A DNA stretch of 64,000 nucleotides from Pseudofrankia nepalensis (GTDB lineage: Bacteria; Actinomycetota; Actinomycetes; Frankiales; Frankiaceae). Below, piece after piece: positions 52,309 through 63,575 of this stretch (the stretch's first letter is position 1; every line of letters begins with the position of its first letter). The notes below the pieces were generated by a model. That model was not told the DNA's origin and made no database searches. It saw only the letters and a program-made list of their open reading frames with translations. The stretch lies in assembly GCF_016786305.1 (NCBI RefSeq), contig NZ_JADWYV010000020.1, one strand, 5' to 3'. The position numbers and the translations under genes were made by a program.

Positions 52309-54215
52309 ATGACCGTTCCCCCGGCCGAGTTGGAGCTGGCCGCGCTGTTCCCGCAGGCGTCGCGCGAGGCCTGGCAGAAGCTGGTGCTCGCGGTGCTACG
52401 TAAGTCCGGAGCGGCCGGTGAGCAGGCCGATCCGGCCGACGTCGAGGCGCTGCTCGCGACCGCGACCTACGACGGTTTCGCGATCAGGCCGCTGTACACC
52501 GCGGCCGACGGCGCGCCCGTCGACTCCGGCGTACCTGGTCACGCTCCGTTCGTCCGTGGGCGGCGCGCGGCGGGCGCGGTCGGCGGCTGGGACGTGCGTG
52601 CCCAGCACACCCACCCGGACGCGAAGACCACCGCCGAGGCCGCGCTCGCGGACCTGGAGGGCGGCGCGACCTCGCTGTGGCTGCGCCTCGCCCCGGCGGG
52701 CGGCATCGCCGTCGAGACGTTGCCGGACGTGCTGCGCGACGTCTACCTGGACCTCGCGCCGGTCGTGCTCGACACCGGCGGCGACGCCGTCACGACGACC
52801 GCCGCGTCCGACGTGCTGCTCGCGCTCGCGGCGGCCCGGGGGGTGGCCCCGTCGGAGCTGGTGGGGACGCTCGGCGCGGACCCGCTCGGTTTCGTCGCCC
52901 GCACGGGCGCCGCCGGCGACACGGTCACGGCCCATCTGGACGAGGCGGCGCGCCTGGCCGAGCGGGTCGCCGCCAGCTATCCGGGAGTCCGGACGTTCGT
53001 CGTCGACGCGACGCCGTACAACGACGCCGGCGGCAGCGACGCGGAGGAACTGGGCGCGTCCCTGGCCACCGGCGTGGCCTATCTGCGCGCGCTCACCGGC
53101 TCGGGCTTCGACGTCGCCGGGGCGCTCGGTCAGCTGGAGTTCCGCTACGCCGCGACCGCGAACCAGTTCTCGACGATCGCGAAGCTGCGGGCCGCCCGGC
53201 TGCTGTGGGCCCGGGTCGCCGAGGTCTGCGGCGCGGCCGAGCCCGACCGGGCGCAGCGCCAGCACGCCGTCACCTCGGCGGCGATGATGACGCGGCGCGA
53301 CCCGTACGTGAACCTGCTGCGCACCACGATCGCCGCGTTCGCCGCCGGCGTCGGCGGCGCCGACGCGATCACCGTGCTGCCGTTCGACGCCCGCCTCGGC
53401 CTGCCGGACGACACCTCCCGCAGGCTCGCCCGCAACATCCAGGCGCTGCTGCAGGACGAGTCCAGCCTGACCCGGGTGATCGACCCGGCCGGCGGCTCCT
53501 GGTACGTCGAGGCGCTGACGGCCGAGCTCGCCGAGGCGGCCTGGGCGTTCTTCACCGAGATCGAGCGCGCCGGCGGGATGGCCGCGGCGCTGGCGAGCGG
53601 GCTGGTCGGCGAGCGGGTCGACGCGACCTGGGCGCGCCGCCGGGAGGACCTGGCGCTGCGCCGCGCGCCGCTGACCGGCGTCAGCGAGTTCCCGAACGTC
53701 GCGGAGACGCTGCCCGCGCGGGCCCCGGCGCCGGCGCCGGGCCTGACCGGCGGGCTGCCGGTCCGGCACTACGATGAGGACTACGAGGACCTGCGCGCCC
53801 GCTCCGACGCGCACCTGGCGGCGACCGGCGCCCGGCCGGTGGCCTTCCTCGCGACGATCGGGTCGCTCGCGACCTTCACCCCCCGGGCGACCTTCGCCGC
53901 GAACCTCTTCCAGGCCGGTGGGTTCGACACCCCGAACGCGGGTCCCGGCGACGACCCGGCGGCGATCGCCGCCGCGTTCGCCGCCTCGGGGGCGAAGGTC
54001 GCCTGCCTGTGCTCGTCGGACAAGGTGTACGCGGCCGGCGCCGCGCCCGTCGCCGCCGCTCTCAGGGCCGCGGGCGCCACCCACGTCTGGCTCGCCGGCA
54101 AGCCGGGGGAGCGGGCGGACTCGGACGCGGCGGCCGGGGTCGAGGGCTACGTCTTCACCGGCTGCGACGCCGTCGACGTCCTGCGCACCGCACTAGCGAA
54201 GGCCGAGGTCGCCTG

Positions 54216-54216
<1 letters not shown>
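52309..54216 (+). CDS. mutA: Methylmalonyl-CoA mutase small subunit
   Basis: The non-catalytic partner of MutB in the heterodimeric enzyme that interconverts methylmalonyl-CoA and succinyl-CoA. The 635 residues follow the MutB fold: DGFAIRPLYTAADGAP (compare MutB IEVKPLYTAADTAG), EFRYAATANQFSTIAKLRAARLLW, NIQALLQDESSLTRVIDPAGGSWYVE. The cobalamin-binding DxHxxG motif is absent in the C-terminal domain (FLATIGSLATFTPRATFAANLFQAGGF), as expected for MutA. ATG at 52309 is chosen; the longer open frame upstream is GC-rich spacer. Overlaps mutB by one base (TGATG). Confidence 0.94.
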
Positions 54217-56543
<2,327 letters not shown>

Positions 56544-56547
56544 CCGG

Positions 56548-57630
56548 GTGACCGACTCCGAGACGACCGAGGCCCGCGCTCCCGTGCCGCGGCCCGTGCC
56601 CGGCCCCCAGCCGGCCTCGGCCCGCCGCCCCGTCGACGTCGACGCCTACGCCGACGGGGTGCTCGCGAACAACCGGACGATGGTCGCGCGGGCGATCACT
56701 CTGGTCGAGTCGAGCCGGGCCGACCACCGGGAGGCGGCGCAGCGGCTGCTGGTGAAGTTGCTGCCGCACACCGGCAAGGCCCGTCGCATCGGGATCACGG
56801 GTGTCCCCGGCGTGGGCAAGTCGACGTTCATCGACGCGCTCGGCTCGATGCTGACCGCCGCGGGCCACCGGGTCGCGGTGCTCGCCGTCGACCCGTCGTC
56901 GACCCGCACCGGCGGCAGCATCCTCGGCGACAAGACGCGGATGGCGGCGCTGTCCGCGGACCCGGACGCGTTCATCCGGCCGTCGCCGACGGCCGGCACG
57001 CTCGGCGGCGTCGCGAAGGCCACCCGTGAGGCGATCGTCATCATGGAGGCCGCCGGCTACGACGTTGTGCTCGTGGAGACGGTCGGTGTCGGCCAGTCGG
57101 AGACGACGGTGGCCGACATGGTCGACACGTTCCTGTTCCTGACGCTGGCGCGCACCGGCGACCAGCTGCAGGGCATCAAGAAGGGCGTGCTCGAGCTCGC
57201 CGACGTGATCGCGGTGAACAAGGCCGACGGTCCGCACGAGATCGACGCGCAGCGGGCCGCCCGCGAGCTCGCCGGCGCGCTGCGGATGCTGCGCGCCCCC
57301 GACGACGGCTGGCGCGCCCCGGTCCTGACCTGCTCCGCGATGGAGAAGAAGGGCCTGGACGAGGTGTGGGCGCAGGTCGTCGCCCACCAGGACCTGCTCG
57401 ACGCCGCCGGGCTGCTCGCGGCCAGGCGGCGTCGCCAGCAGGTCGACTGGACGTGGGCGATGGTGCACGACCGGCTGCTGGCCGACCTGCGGGCCCACCC
57501 GGCGGTCCGCGCGCTCGCGCCCGACCTGGAGCGCCGGGTCCGCGACGGCGCGCTGACCCCGAGCCTCGCCGCCGACGCGATCCTCGCCGCCTACGCCGAG
57601 CCGGCCGCCCAGCGCGCCGAACCGGACTGA
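56548..57630 (+). CDS. meaB: Methylmalonyl-CoA mutase-associated GTPase
   Basis: G3E-family metallochaperone that protects and reloads adenosylcobalamin of methylmalonyl-CoA mutase. The 360 residues include Walker A GITGVPGVGKSTFIDALG (about residues 85-100), DPSSTRTGGSILGDKTRM, ETVGVGQSETTVADMVD (G2/G3 switch region), VIAVNKADG (NKxD) and a C-terminal dimerisation arm (VDWTWAMVHDRLLADLRAHPAV). Overall order mutA-mutB-meaB is the usual operon. GTG start at 56548, 4 bp after the mutB stop. A strong bidirectional terminator separates it from the convergent Hsp70-like gene. Confidence 0.95.
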   Translation: MTDSETTEARAPVPRPVPGPQPASARRPVDVDAYADGVLANNRTMVARAITLVESSRADHREAAQRLLVKLLPHTGKARRIGITGVPGVGKSTFIDALGSMLTAAGHRVAVLAVDPSSTRTGGSILGDKTRMAALSADPDAFIRPSPTAGTLGGVAKATREAIVIMEAAGYDVVLVETVGVGQSETTVADMVDTFLFLTLARTGDQLQGIKKGVLELADVIAVNKADGPHEIDAQRAARELAGALRMLRAPDDGWRAPVLTCSAMEKKGLDEVWAQVVAHQDLLDAAGLLAARRRRQQVDWTWAMVHDRLLADLRAHPAVRALAPDLERRVRDGALTPSLAADAILAAYAEPAAQRAEPD

Positions 57631-57666
57631 GCCCGGGCTGGCCGCCCGCCGGCTCCCCGAAAGGCC

Positions 57667-57697
57667 GGAGGCGGCTGGTCAGGAACCAGCCGCCTCC
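57667..57697. terminator. Bidirectional terminator between meaB and the Hsp70-like gene
   Basis: 13-bp perfect stem GGAGGCGGCTGGT/ACCAGCCGCCTCC (57667-57679 with 57685-57697) with loop cagga, between two convergent genes. Confidence 0.75.
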
Positions 57698-57705
57698 GTC
57701 AGTCA

Positions 57706-57747
57706 GTCCTCGTCAGCCGGTCCTTGTCAGTCGGTCCTTGTCAGGCG
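57706..57747. repeat. 14-bp tandem repeat spanning the Hsp70-like stop codon
   Basis: Three units start at 57706, 57720 and 57734 with core GTCC(T/C)(T/C)GTCAG. The stop codon of the minus-strand gene (57741-57743) is in the third unit. Confidence 0.85.
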
Positions 57748-60311
57748 GTCACGGGTCCCACGCCCTGGGAGAGATCGTCGAGGCGGGCGAGGTTGTCCTG
57801 CGTCGTCTTGTCGGAACGGCCGACGTAGCCGGTCTGCTGCGTGATCGTCTGTGCGTTCTGCAGGTAGTAGCGCAGGTACGCGACGGTGGCCGGGTCATGC
57901 AGCGCGTCGAGGCGGGCGTACACGAACAGCGGCTTGCAGAGCGGGACGTAGGCTCCGGTGCCGGCCGTGATGGCGTTCGGCGGGGTGCAGCCCTCGCCGC
58001 CGTCGACGAGCAGGCCCTTCAGCTGGTCGCCGAAGGTCTGGTATGTCGGGAAGTCGAGGAATCCGAACGCGTTGGGGTCGTTCGCCACGGTCTGCGCGAT
58101 GCCACCCAGGTCCTTCGGGGTGTAGGTCCGGCCCTGGTCCTTGGAGCCGCTGATGTTGGAGTTGAACACCTGCGCCTGCACGCTGTCGGGCTTCGGCCCA
58201 ACAAAGTTGATCGGCTCGTTTGGCCACGACTTGTTGATGTCGCTCCACTTGGTGACGGTCGAGCCCGCCCCCCACACCTTCTTCAAGGTGTCGAGGTTCA
58301 TGCAGCCCACCCAGGTGTTCGCCGGGTTCACGATGATCGGCAGGGTGTGGTGCGCGATCTCAAAGGCGACCACCTCGTCCTTGCAGGCCGGGTCGGCGGC
58401 GAACTTCGGGTCCAGCTCGTAGGACGCGCCCGCGATCGCGACCTCGCCGGAGCACAGCTTGCCGAAGGCCTGGTCGGTGTCGGTCACGTTCGGGTCGAAC
58501 GAGACCGACACGTTCTTCTCCTGCTGGCGGAAGTCGGTGAACGCGCGCTGGCTGATCGGCGCGACCTCGTCCGAGTCCGCCACCCGGACCAGGTTGCGAG
58601 CCGGGTCGGGAGTCGGCGTCGTCGGCGGACCGGACGACGCGGTCACGGTGGGCGCGACCGTCGGCTCCGCCGTTATGATCTTGTTGTCGTCGCTTGAGTT
58701 CGTCAGCGTCAGCCCGAGCGCCGCGCCGCCAGCCACGAACACCACCGCCGCGACCGCGGCGGCGATTCCGCCGCGGGTGCGCAGCGACGCGACCGCGCCC
58801 GGGCGCCGACCCCCGCTGTCCCGCCGCCGGCCGCCGGGCGCTGGCCCGCCGCCGGCCCCGCCGGCCCCGTGCTGGCCCTCTCTGCCGGCGCCGGCCGCGC
58901 CGCCCGCGCCCCACGCGTAGGCCGTCTGATGGGCGCTCATCGGCGCGTCACCCGTGGGGCGCGGCCCGCCGGTGGTGGCCGCCGGGAACCCCTGGTAGGC
59001 CGCGGTGACCAGCGCGGTCGCCTCGCCGTCGCCCGACCCCGCGGCGCCCATGGGCGCCCCGCCGGCGTACGACGGCGGCCCGGCGTACGCGCCGCCCGCC
59101 GCCGACGGCGCGCCGGGGTACGGGCCCGAGGGCGGCAACGACACACCAGGGAAGGACCCCGCCTCCGGTGGCTGGGAGGTCGTCGGGCCGATCAGCGCGG
59201 TCGCGGGGCCGCCGGCCGCCAGCGCCGCCTGCTCGGCCATCCCGGCCGCGAGCAGCGCGGCGCCGAGCGCGAGATCCTCGGCCGGAGGCTGCTCGTAGCG
59301 CCCGGCGCCGGGCAGCCCGGCCCGGACCAGCCGGCCGACCAGCGGCATCCGGGTGAGGCCGCCGTAGAGCAGCACCGCCGACAGCTGCTCGGCCGTCGCC
59401 GGCACCGAGCGCACGGTGCGGGTCAGCGCCCGCACGCTGTCCTCGACGGCCGGGGTGACCAGCCGCTCCAGCTCGTCGCGGCGCAGCGTCACCCAGGTGA
59501 ACACTCCGGGCAGCGTGACCGGGATGGACGCCTCGTCGTCGGCGGCCAGCGTCTCCTTGGCGGCGATCACCTCGGCGCGCAGCCGGCCGAGCGCGGTCGC
59601 CGTCGCCTGGTCGGAGCGGTCGAGCGTTGCCGGGTTCTGCCCGGCCGCCGACAGCACGTGCTCGAGCAGGACGGTGTCGAGGTCGAGGCCGCCGGTGTGG
59701 GCGAACCCGGTCGGCGAGCCGACGACGTCGGCGCCGTAGTCGGTGACCGAGAGCACGGCCGCCTCGCACGAACCGGCGCCGAGGTCGTACACGGCGATCA
59801 GGTCGGCCGGGCGGCCAGGGGTCCTGCTGGTCGCGCGCCTCGACAGCACCGCGCCGAGCGCCTCGGCGGCGGGTGCCGCGACGACCGGGATGTCGAGCGT
59901 GTCCAGCCGGTCGAGCGCCTCGGTGAACAGCTCCCGGCGCCGGGAGTTCCAGCTCGTCGGATGGGTGACGACGACCTGGTCGGGCTTGGCGCCGCGGGCC
60001 TCCGCCGCGGCCGCGATCACTCGCTCCAGGAACCGGGTCAGCAGGCCCTCCGGGGCGTATGCCCCGCCGCCGACCATGATGGGGCTCGAGTCACCGATCC
60101 GGCGCATGAAGGCTTCCGCGGAACGCGCCGGGTCGGCCAGCGCGCGCCGCGCCGCGGCGCGGCCGAACATGACCGTCCCGGACGTCGGGAAGTACAGAAC
60201 CGTCGGTATCGACGGGCCTCCCGCGATTGTGAGTATCTGCGGCCAGTCACCGTCGGAGACGGCGACGACGGTGTTGGCCGCCCCGACGTCGATGCCGAGC
60301 TGGTAGCCCAT
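57741..60311 (-). CDS. Hsp70-type ATPase fused through one TM helix to a PstS-like binding domain
   Basis: An 856-residue protein with an unusual architecture. Residues 1-365 are an actin/Hsp70 ATPase: phosphate-1 GIDVGAANTVVAVSDG (6-21), phosphate-2 YDLGAGSCEAAVLS (175-188), adenosine motif LLYGGLTRMPLVG (314-326) and EDLALGAALLAAG. There is no Hsp70 substrate-binding domain. Residues ~370-510 are a Pro/Gly/Ala-rich linker. Residues ~515-537 are one TM helix (GIAAAVAAVVFVAGGAALGL). Residues ~571-856 are an outside domain of the PstS type: VADSDEVAPISQRAFTDF, LCSGEVAIAGAS, LDTLKKVWGAGSTVTKWSDI, NDPNAFGFLDFPTYQ. The PstS phosphate loop DSGT is replaced by DSVQ, and ASR by ASY. This suggests a ligand other than phosphate, sensed outside and signalled to an internal ATPase. 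A kinase-WD40 gene lies just upstream. Confidence 0.9.
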   Translation of the reverse strand: MGYQLGIDVGAANTVVAVSDGDWPQILTIAGGPSIPTVLYFPTSGTVMFGRAAARRALADPARSAEAFMRRIGDSSPIMVGGGAYAPEGLLTRFLERVIAAAAEARGAKPDQVVVTHPTSWNSRRRELFTEALDRLDTLDIPVVAAPAAEALGAVLSRRATSRTPGRPADLIAVYDLGAGSCEAAVLSVTDYGADVVGSPTGFAHTGGLDLDTVLLEHVLSAAGQNPATLDRSDQATATALGRLRAEVIAAKETLAADDEASIPVTLPGVFTWVTLRRDELERLVTPAVEDSVRALTRTVRSVPATAEQLSAVLLYGGLTRMPLVGRLVRAGLPGAGRYEQPPAEDLALGAALLAAGMAEQAALAAGGPATALIGPTTSQPPEAGSFPGVSLPPSGPYPGAPSAAGGAYAGPPSYAGGAPMGAAGSGDGEATALVTAAYQGFPAATTGGPRPTGDAPMSAHQTAYAWGAGGAAGAGREGQHGAGGAGGGPAPGGRRRDSGGRRPGAVASLRTRGGIAAAVAAVVFVAGGAALGLTLTNSSDDNKIITAEPTVAPTVTASSGPPTTPTPDPARNLVRVADSDEVAPISQRAFTDFRQQEKNVSVSFDPNVTDTDQAFGKLCSGEVAIAGASYELDPKFAADPACKDEVVAFEIAHHTLPIIVNPANTWVGCMNLDTLKKVWGAGSTVTKWSDINKSWPNEPINFVGPKPDSVQAQVFNSNISGSKDQGRTYTPKDLGGIAQTVANDPNAFGFLDFPTYQTFGDQLKGLLVDGGEGCTPPNAITAGTGAYVPLCKPLFVYARLDALHDPATVAYLRYYLQNAQTITQQTGYVGRSDKTTQDNLARLDDLSQGVGPVTA

Positions 60312-60541
60312 GGCTATCCCCTGTGCTTCCTGCCGTGCTTCCCCGGAACGCGCCCGTGCCCCTCGTGTGCCGAGCGTCGCCCGCGATTCCTGGTCAGCCG
60401 TCCTTATTGAGTGAGTAACACCCTCAGGCGCCCTCGCCGGCGCCGCGGCCCTTGGACGGGCCTTCCTACTCCCACTTCAGCGGCCGACGAGATCCTGGTC
60501 CCGCCGTTGTCGGGTATTCGCCACCTGCCGCACACGCTCCC
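60312..60541 (-). promoter_or_regulatory. Spacer between kinase-WD40 and Hsp70-PstS genes
   Basis: 230 bp. An AT-richer stretch at about 60400-60425 could carry a promoter for the Hsp70-like gene. AGGGGAT precedes its ATG. The gap allows either read-through from the kinase gene or a separate start. Confidence 0.35.
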
Positions 60542-63211
60542 TCAGCCCGCGCAGGGGTCCTGGTAGGCGAGGTCGGTGACGCGGTCGTTCCACTCCTGCT
60601 CGTCGATCCGGTTCGCCGGGTTCTGGCAGGCGACGGCCACGAGCTGCGCCGGGTCGGTCGTCCCGACCGCCGGCGTGCCGGCATCCTCCTCGGGCACGCT
60701 GAGCAGCCGCGTCCCGGTCCCGTCCGCGGCCAGGTCACGGCGCGCCTTCTCGCTGTCGAGCGTGAACCCGGCGGGGGACGGGGATGCGAGGTCCCAGCCG
60801 AGCAGCGTGCCGTCCGCCTCGGCGCTCGCCAGGTAGCCGGACCCGACGGGCACGACGTCGACCACGGCGGAACCGCGGCCACGCAGCTCGTTGACCTGCT
60901 TGGGGCTGGCGGGGTCGGCCAGGTCCCAGACCCGGACCGTCCCGTCATCGCCACCGGTGACCAGCCGCTTGCTGTCGGGGAGGAAGGCGACGGCGTTCAC
61001 CTGTTGGCTCTGGCCCGCGGTCTGCCCTCGCTCGACCGGATCGGCCGGGTTGGTGATGTCGAACAGGGTGGCCGTGCCGTCTACCTCGGCGACCGCGAGC
61101 ATCCGCGCGTCCGGGCTGATCGCGATGTCGGTGACGATGCCCGGGATGCGCCGATAGCCGACGTGGGTCGGCGCGGCCGGGTTGGACAGGTTCCAGATCT
61201 CGATGTCCTGGCCCCGGTTGGCGATGGCCAGCAGCTTCCCGTCGCCGGACACCGACAGCTGTAGCGGCTGACTGACCTGCCCGGGGATGTCGCCGACCAC
61301 CGTGGGGGCGCCCGGGTCGCCGAGCGTCCAGGTGTGGCCGACCGCCCCGGCGGTCACCAGGCCGGCGTCGGGCAGGAACAGCGGGCCGGCCGCGTCCGGC
61401 GTGCCACTGCCCGCCGGCAGCGCGACGTCGGCGACCTGGGTCGGGCTCGCCGGACTGGACAGGTCCCACAGCCGCAGGTGGCCGTTGGTGTCGGTGGCCG
61501 CGGCGAACCGGCCGTCGGCCGACAGCGCGCCGCCGGTGTAGGCCGCGGCGGTGCCCGGCAGGTCGACCCAGGAGGCCGCGGCGAACGAGGCGACCATCGC
61601 CCGCTCGGCGTCGGCCGTCGGCTCGATCCGGTAGGCGGCGAGGCTGAGCCGCGCGGCCCGCTCCGGGTCGCTCGCGCGCAGGGCGTCGGCCTGCTGGGCC
61701 AGCGCGGTGGACAGCTCGGCCCGGCGCGCCGCCGACACGTCGCCGTTCCCGCCGCCACCGCCGCCGGACAGCGCCAGCGGGACGCCGACGGCGACGGCGC
61801 CGAGTACCACCAGCCCGGCGACGACCAGGGCCACCCGGCGCCGGCCGGATCCGCGGGCCCCGTTCCGGCTCTCCGGCACCGGCAGGTCCGGCCGGGACGG
61901 GGGCGCCTGGCGGCTGACCGTCGGCCCCGCCGGACCGGATGGTGGCGTGGACCAGGGGCGGAAGGGGGCCTGCTCGGACGCCGGCGTGGGGGAGCCCGAC
62001 GCCATCGAACCAGGTGCCGGCGGGCGTGGGGGCGGCGGCAGCGGCGGGCCGGGGGCCGGCCCGCGCGCTGGCCCCGGAGCCGGCGTGCCTGGAATCGGGG
62101 CGCCGGGGGCGCGCGAGCCTGGCGTGGTCGGCGCCGGCGGGGCGCCGGAGGCGGTCGTCGCCGCCCGGGGAGCTCCCGGCGGCGGGGTGAGCAGGCCGGT
62201 GGCGGCCGCCCGCGACCCCGAGCCGGGCGCGCCGCCGCTGACGGGGGCGTCGCCGGTGCCTGAGGGGCGGCCGCGGCCGAACCGCCGCCGCCGCCCGCCG
62301 TCCTTGCCGCCCCGGCCTTCGGGCGGCGTCGGCTGGGCCGCGCTGCCCGGGTCCGCCGGCAGGCTGGTGCCGCTCATCAGCGCCATCCGCAGGGCCTCGG
62401 CGGTGGGGCGCCGCTCGGGCTCCTTGCGCAGCGCCGCGTCGACGAGCCCGGCGAGCTCAGCGGGGACGCCGGTGATGTTCGCGGGCTCGTAGAGGATCCG
62501 GTAGAGCAGCGCCTCGATCCGGCCCTCGCCGAACGGCGGCCGGCCCGTGGCGGCGAAGACGGTGATGGCCCCCCAGGCGAACACATCCGCCGCGGAGGTG
62601 ACCGGGGAGTCCAGGATCTGCTCGGGCGCCATGTATCCCGGGGTGCCGATGGCGTGCTTCGTGGTGCGGCTGAACTCGCCGGATCCCTCGAAGTCGCGCG
62701 CCAGCCCGAAGTCGATCACCTTCGGGCCGACCGGGGAGAGCAGCACGTTCGCCGGGGTCAGGTCGCGGTGCACGATGCCCGCGGCGTGGATCGCCGACAG
62801 CGCGGTCGCCACCGACAGCGCCAGCTGCTCCAGGTCGGCCGGGCGCATCGGGCCGCGGCGCGCGACCATCTTCGACAGCGTCGGGCCCTCGACGTACTCC
62901 GTCACCAGGTAGGGCGACGGGCCGTCGGGGTCGGCGTCGAGGACCGCGGCGGTGGTGAACCGCCGAACCCGGCGGGCACTTTCGGCCTCGCGGCGGAACC
63001 GGCTGCGAAACTCCGGCGCGGCGGCCAGCTCAGGCTTGATCACCTTGATGGCGACAGCCACGCCGTCTGCGCCGCGACCAAGGAAGACGGTGCCCATTCC
63101 GCCTTGGCCGAGCCGGCCGACGATCTGGTAGTTGCCCAGCCGGCGCGGGTCCGTGGCGTTCAGCGGGGCGGGCGCGTTGCCCTGCACCGGGGGTGGAGTC
63201 GATCCCGCCAC
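60542..63211 (-). CDS. Membrane Ser/Thr protein kinase with external WD40 propeller
   Basis: An 889-residue protein. The kinase domain (about residues 25-285) has the glycine loop VGRLGQGGMGTVFLG, VAIKVIKP with the ATP-binding Lys, catalytic loop IVHRDLTPANVLLS (Thr in place of the usual Lys of HRDLKPxN), IDFGLAR and GTPGYMAPEQ. A long Pro/Gly/Ala-rich linker follows. One TM helix lies at about 460-480 (VALVVAGLVVLGAVAVGVPLAL). From about residue 550 there are about six WD40-like blades, for example GHLRLWDLSSPASP, DIEIWNLSNPAAP, TATLFDITNPADP and TVRVWDLADPASP. By topology the propeller is outside. GTG at 63211 follows GGGGAGG; an in-frame GTG at 63367 lacks a ribosome site. Same strand as, and upstream of, the Hsp70-PstS gene, with matching layout. 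Confidence 0.92.
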   Translation of the reverse strand: MAGSTPPPVQGNAPAPLNATDPRRLGNYQIVGRLGQGGMGTVFLGRGADGVAVAIKVIKPELAAAPEFRSRFRREAESARRVRRFTTAAVLDADPDGPSPYLVTEYVEGPTLSKMVARRGPMRPADLEQLALSVATALSAIHAAGIVHRDLTPANVLLSPVGPKVIDFGLARDFEGSGEFSRTTKHAIGTPGYMAPEQILDSPVTSAADVFAWGAITVFAATGRPPFGEGRIEALLYRILYEPANITGVPAELAGLVDAALRKEPERRPTAEALRMALMSGTSLPADPGSAAQPTPPEGRGGKDGGRRRRFGRGRPSGTGDAPVSGGAPGSGSRAAATGLLTPPPGAPRAATTASGAPPAPTTPGSRAPGAPIPGTPAPGPARGPAPGPPLPPPPRPPAPGSMASGSPTPASEQAPFRPWSTPPSGPAGPTVSRQAPPSRPDLPVPESRNGARGSGRRRVALVVAGLVVLGAVAVGVPLALSGGGGGGNGDVSAARRAELSTALAQQADALRASDPERAARLSLAAYRIEPTADAERAMVASFAAASWVDLPGTAAAYTGGALSADGRFAAATDTNGHLRLWDLSSPASPTQVADVALPAGSGTPDAAGPLFLPDAGLVTAGAVGHTWTLGDPGAPTVVGDIPGQVSQPLQLSVSGDGKLLAIANRGQDIEIWNLSNPAAPTHVGYRRIPGIVTDIAISPDARMLAVAEVDGTATLFDITNPADPVERGQTAGQSQQVNAVAFLPDSKRLVTGGDDGTVRVWDLADPASPKQVNELRGRGSAVVDVVPVGSGYLASAEADGTLLGWDLASPSPAGFTLDSEKARRDLAADGTGTRLLSVPEEDAGTPAVGTTDPAQLVAVACQNPANRIDEQEWNDRVTDLAYQDPCAG

Positions 63212-63531
63212 CGGTTCCTCCCCGTTGCTTGCCGGTCGTGTTGAGATGACGACGCGCGTCGATGTCGCGCCCGCCGGACGCCGTGGCACTGGGTGCGCCG
63301 GTTCCCGTGGACGGCGCCGCCGCCTGCCGGAACAGGCGCGCCACCGACCTAGGCGGCACGATCCCACACGCTACGCCGCCCCGTCCGCGCCGGGTACCTC
63401 GATTTCCTTGATACCTGGCAGATGACGCTCATCCGACAGCGCACGTGGACGCGGGTGGGGGCCGGCCCTGGGAACACCGCGACCGCGTCGGGGCCGGTCG
63501 TTCCCGGCGCGCCGAGGCGGCTGGAAGCGGG
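63212..63531. other. Spacer upstream of the kinase gene
   Basis: About 320 bp without a gene. A less GC-rich patch at 63400-63420 includes GGTATCAAGG on the minus strand, a weak candidate -10 for the kinase gene. Confidence 0.35.
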
Positions 63532-63567
63532 GCTGGAAGCGGGTAGCCGCGCCTATCCGCTTCCAGC
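63532..63567 (-). terminator. Terminator of the CNNM/HlyC-type gene
   Basis: 15-base arms GCTGGAAGCGGGTAG (63532-63546) and CTATCCGCTTCCAGC (63553-63567) with one wobble mismatch, loop ccgcgc, just beyond the stop at 63576. Confidence 0.65.
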
Positions 63568-63575
63568 GCGGCCGG

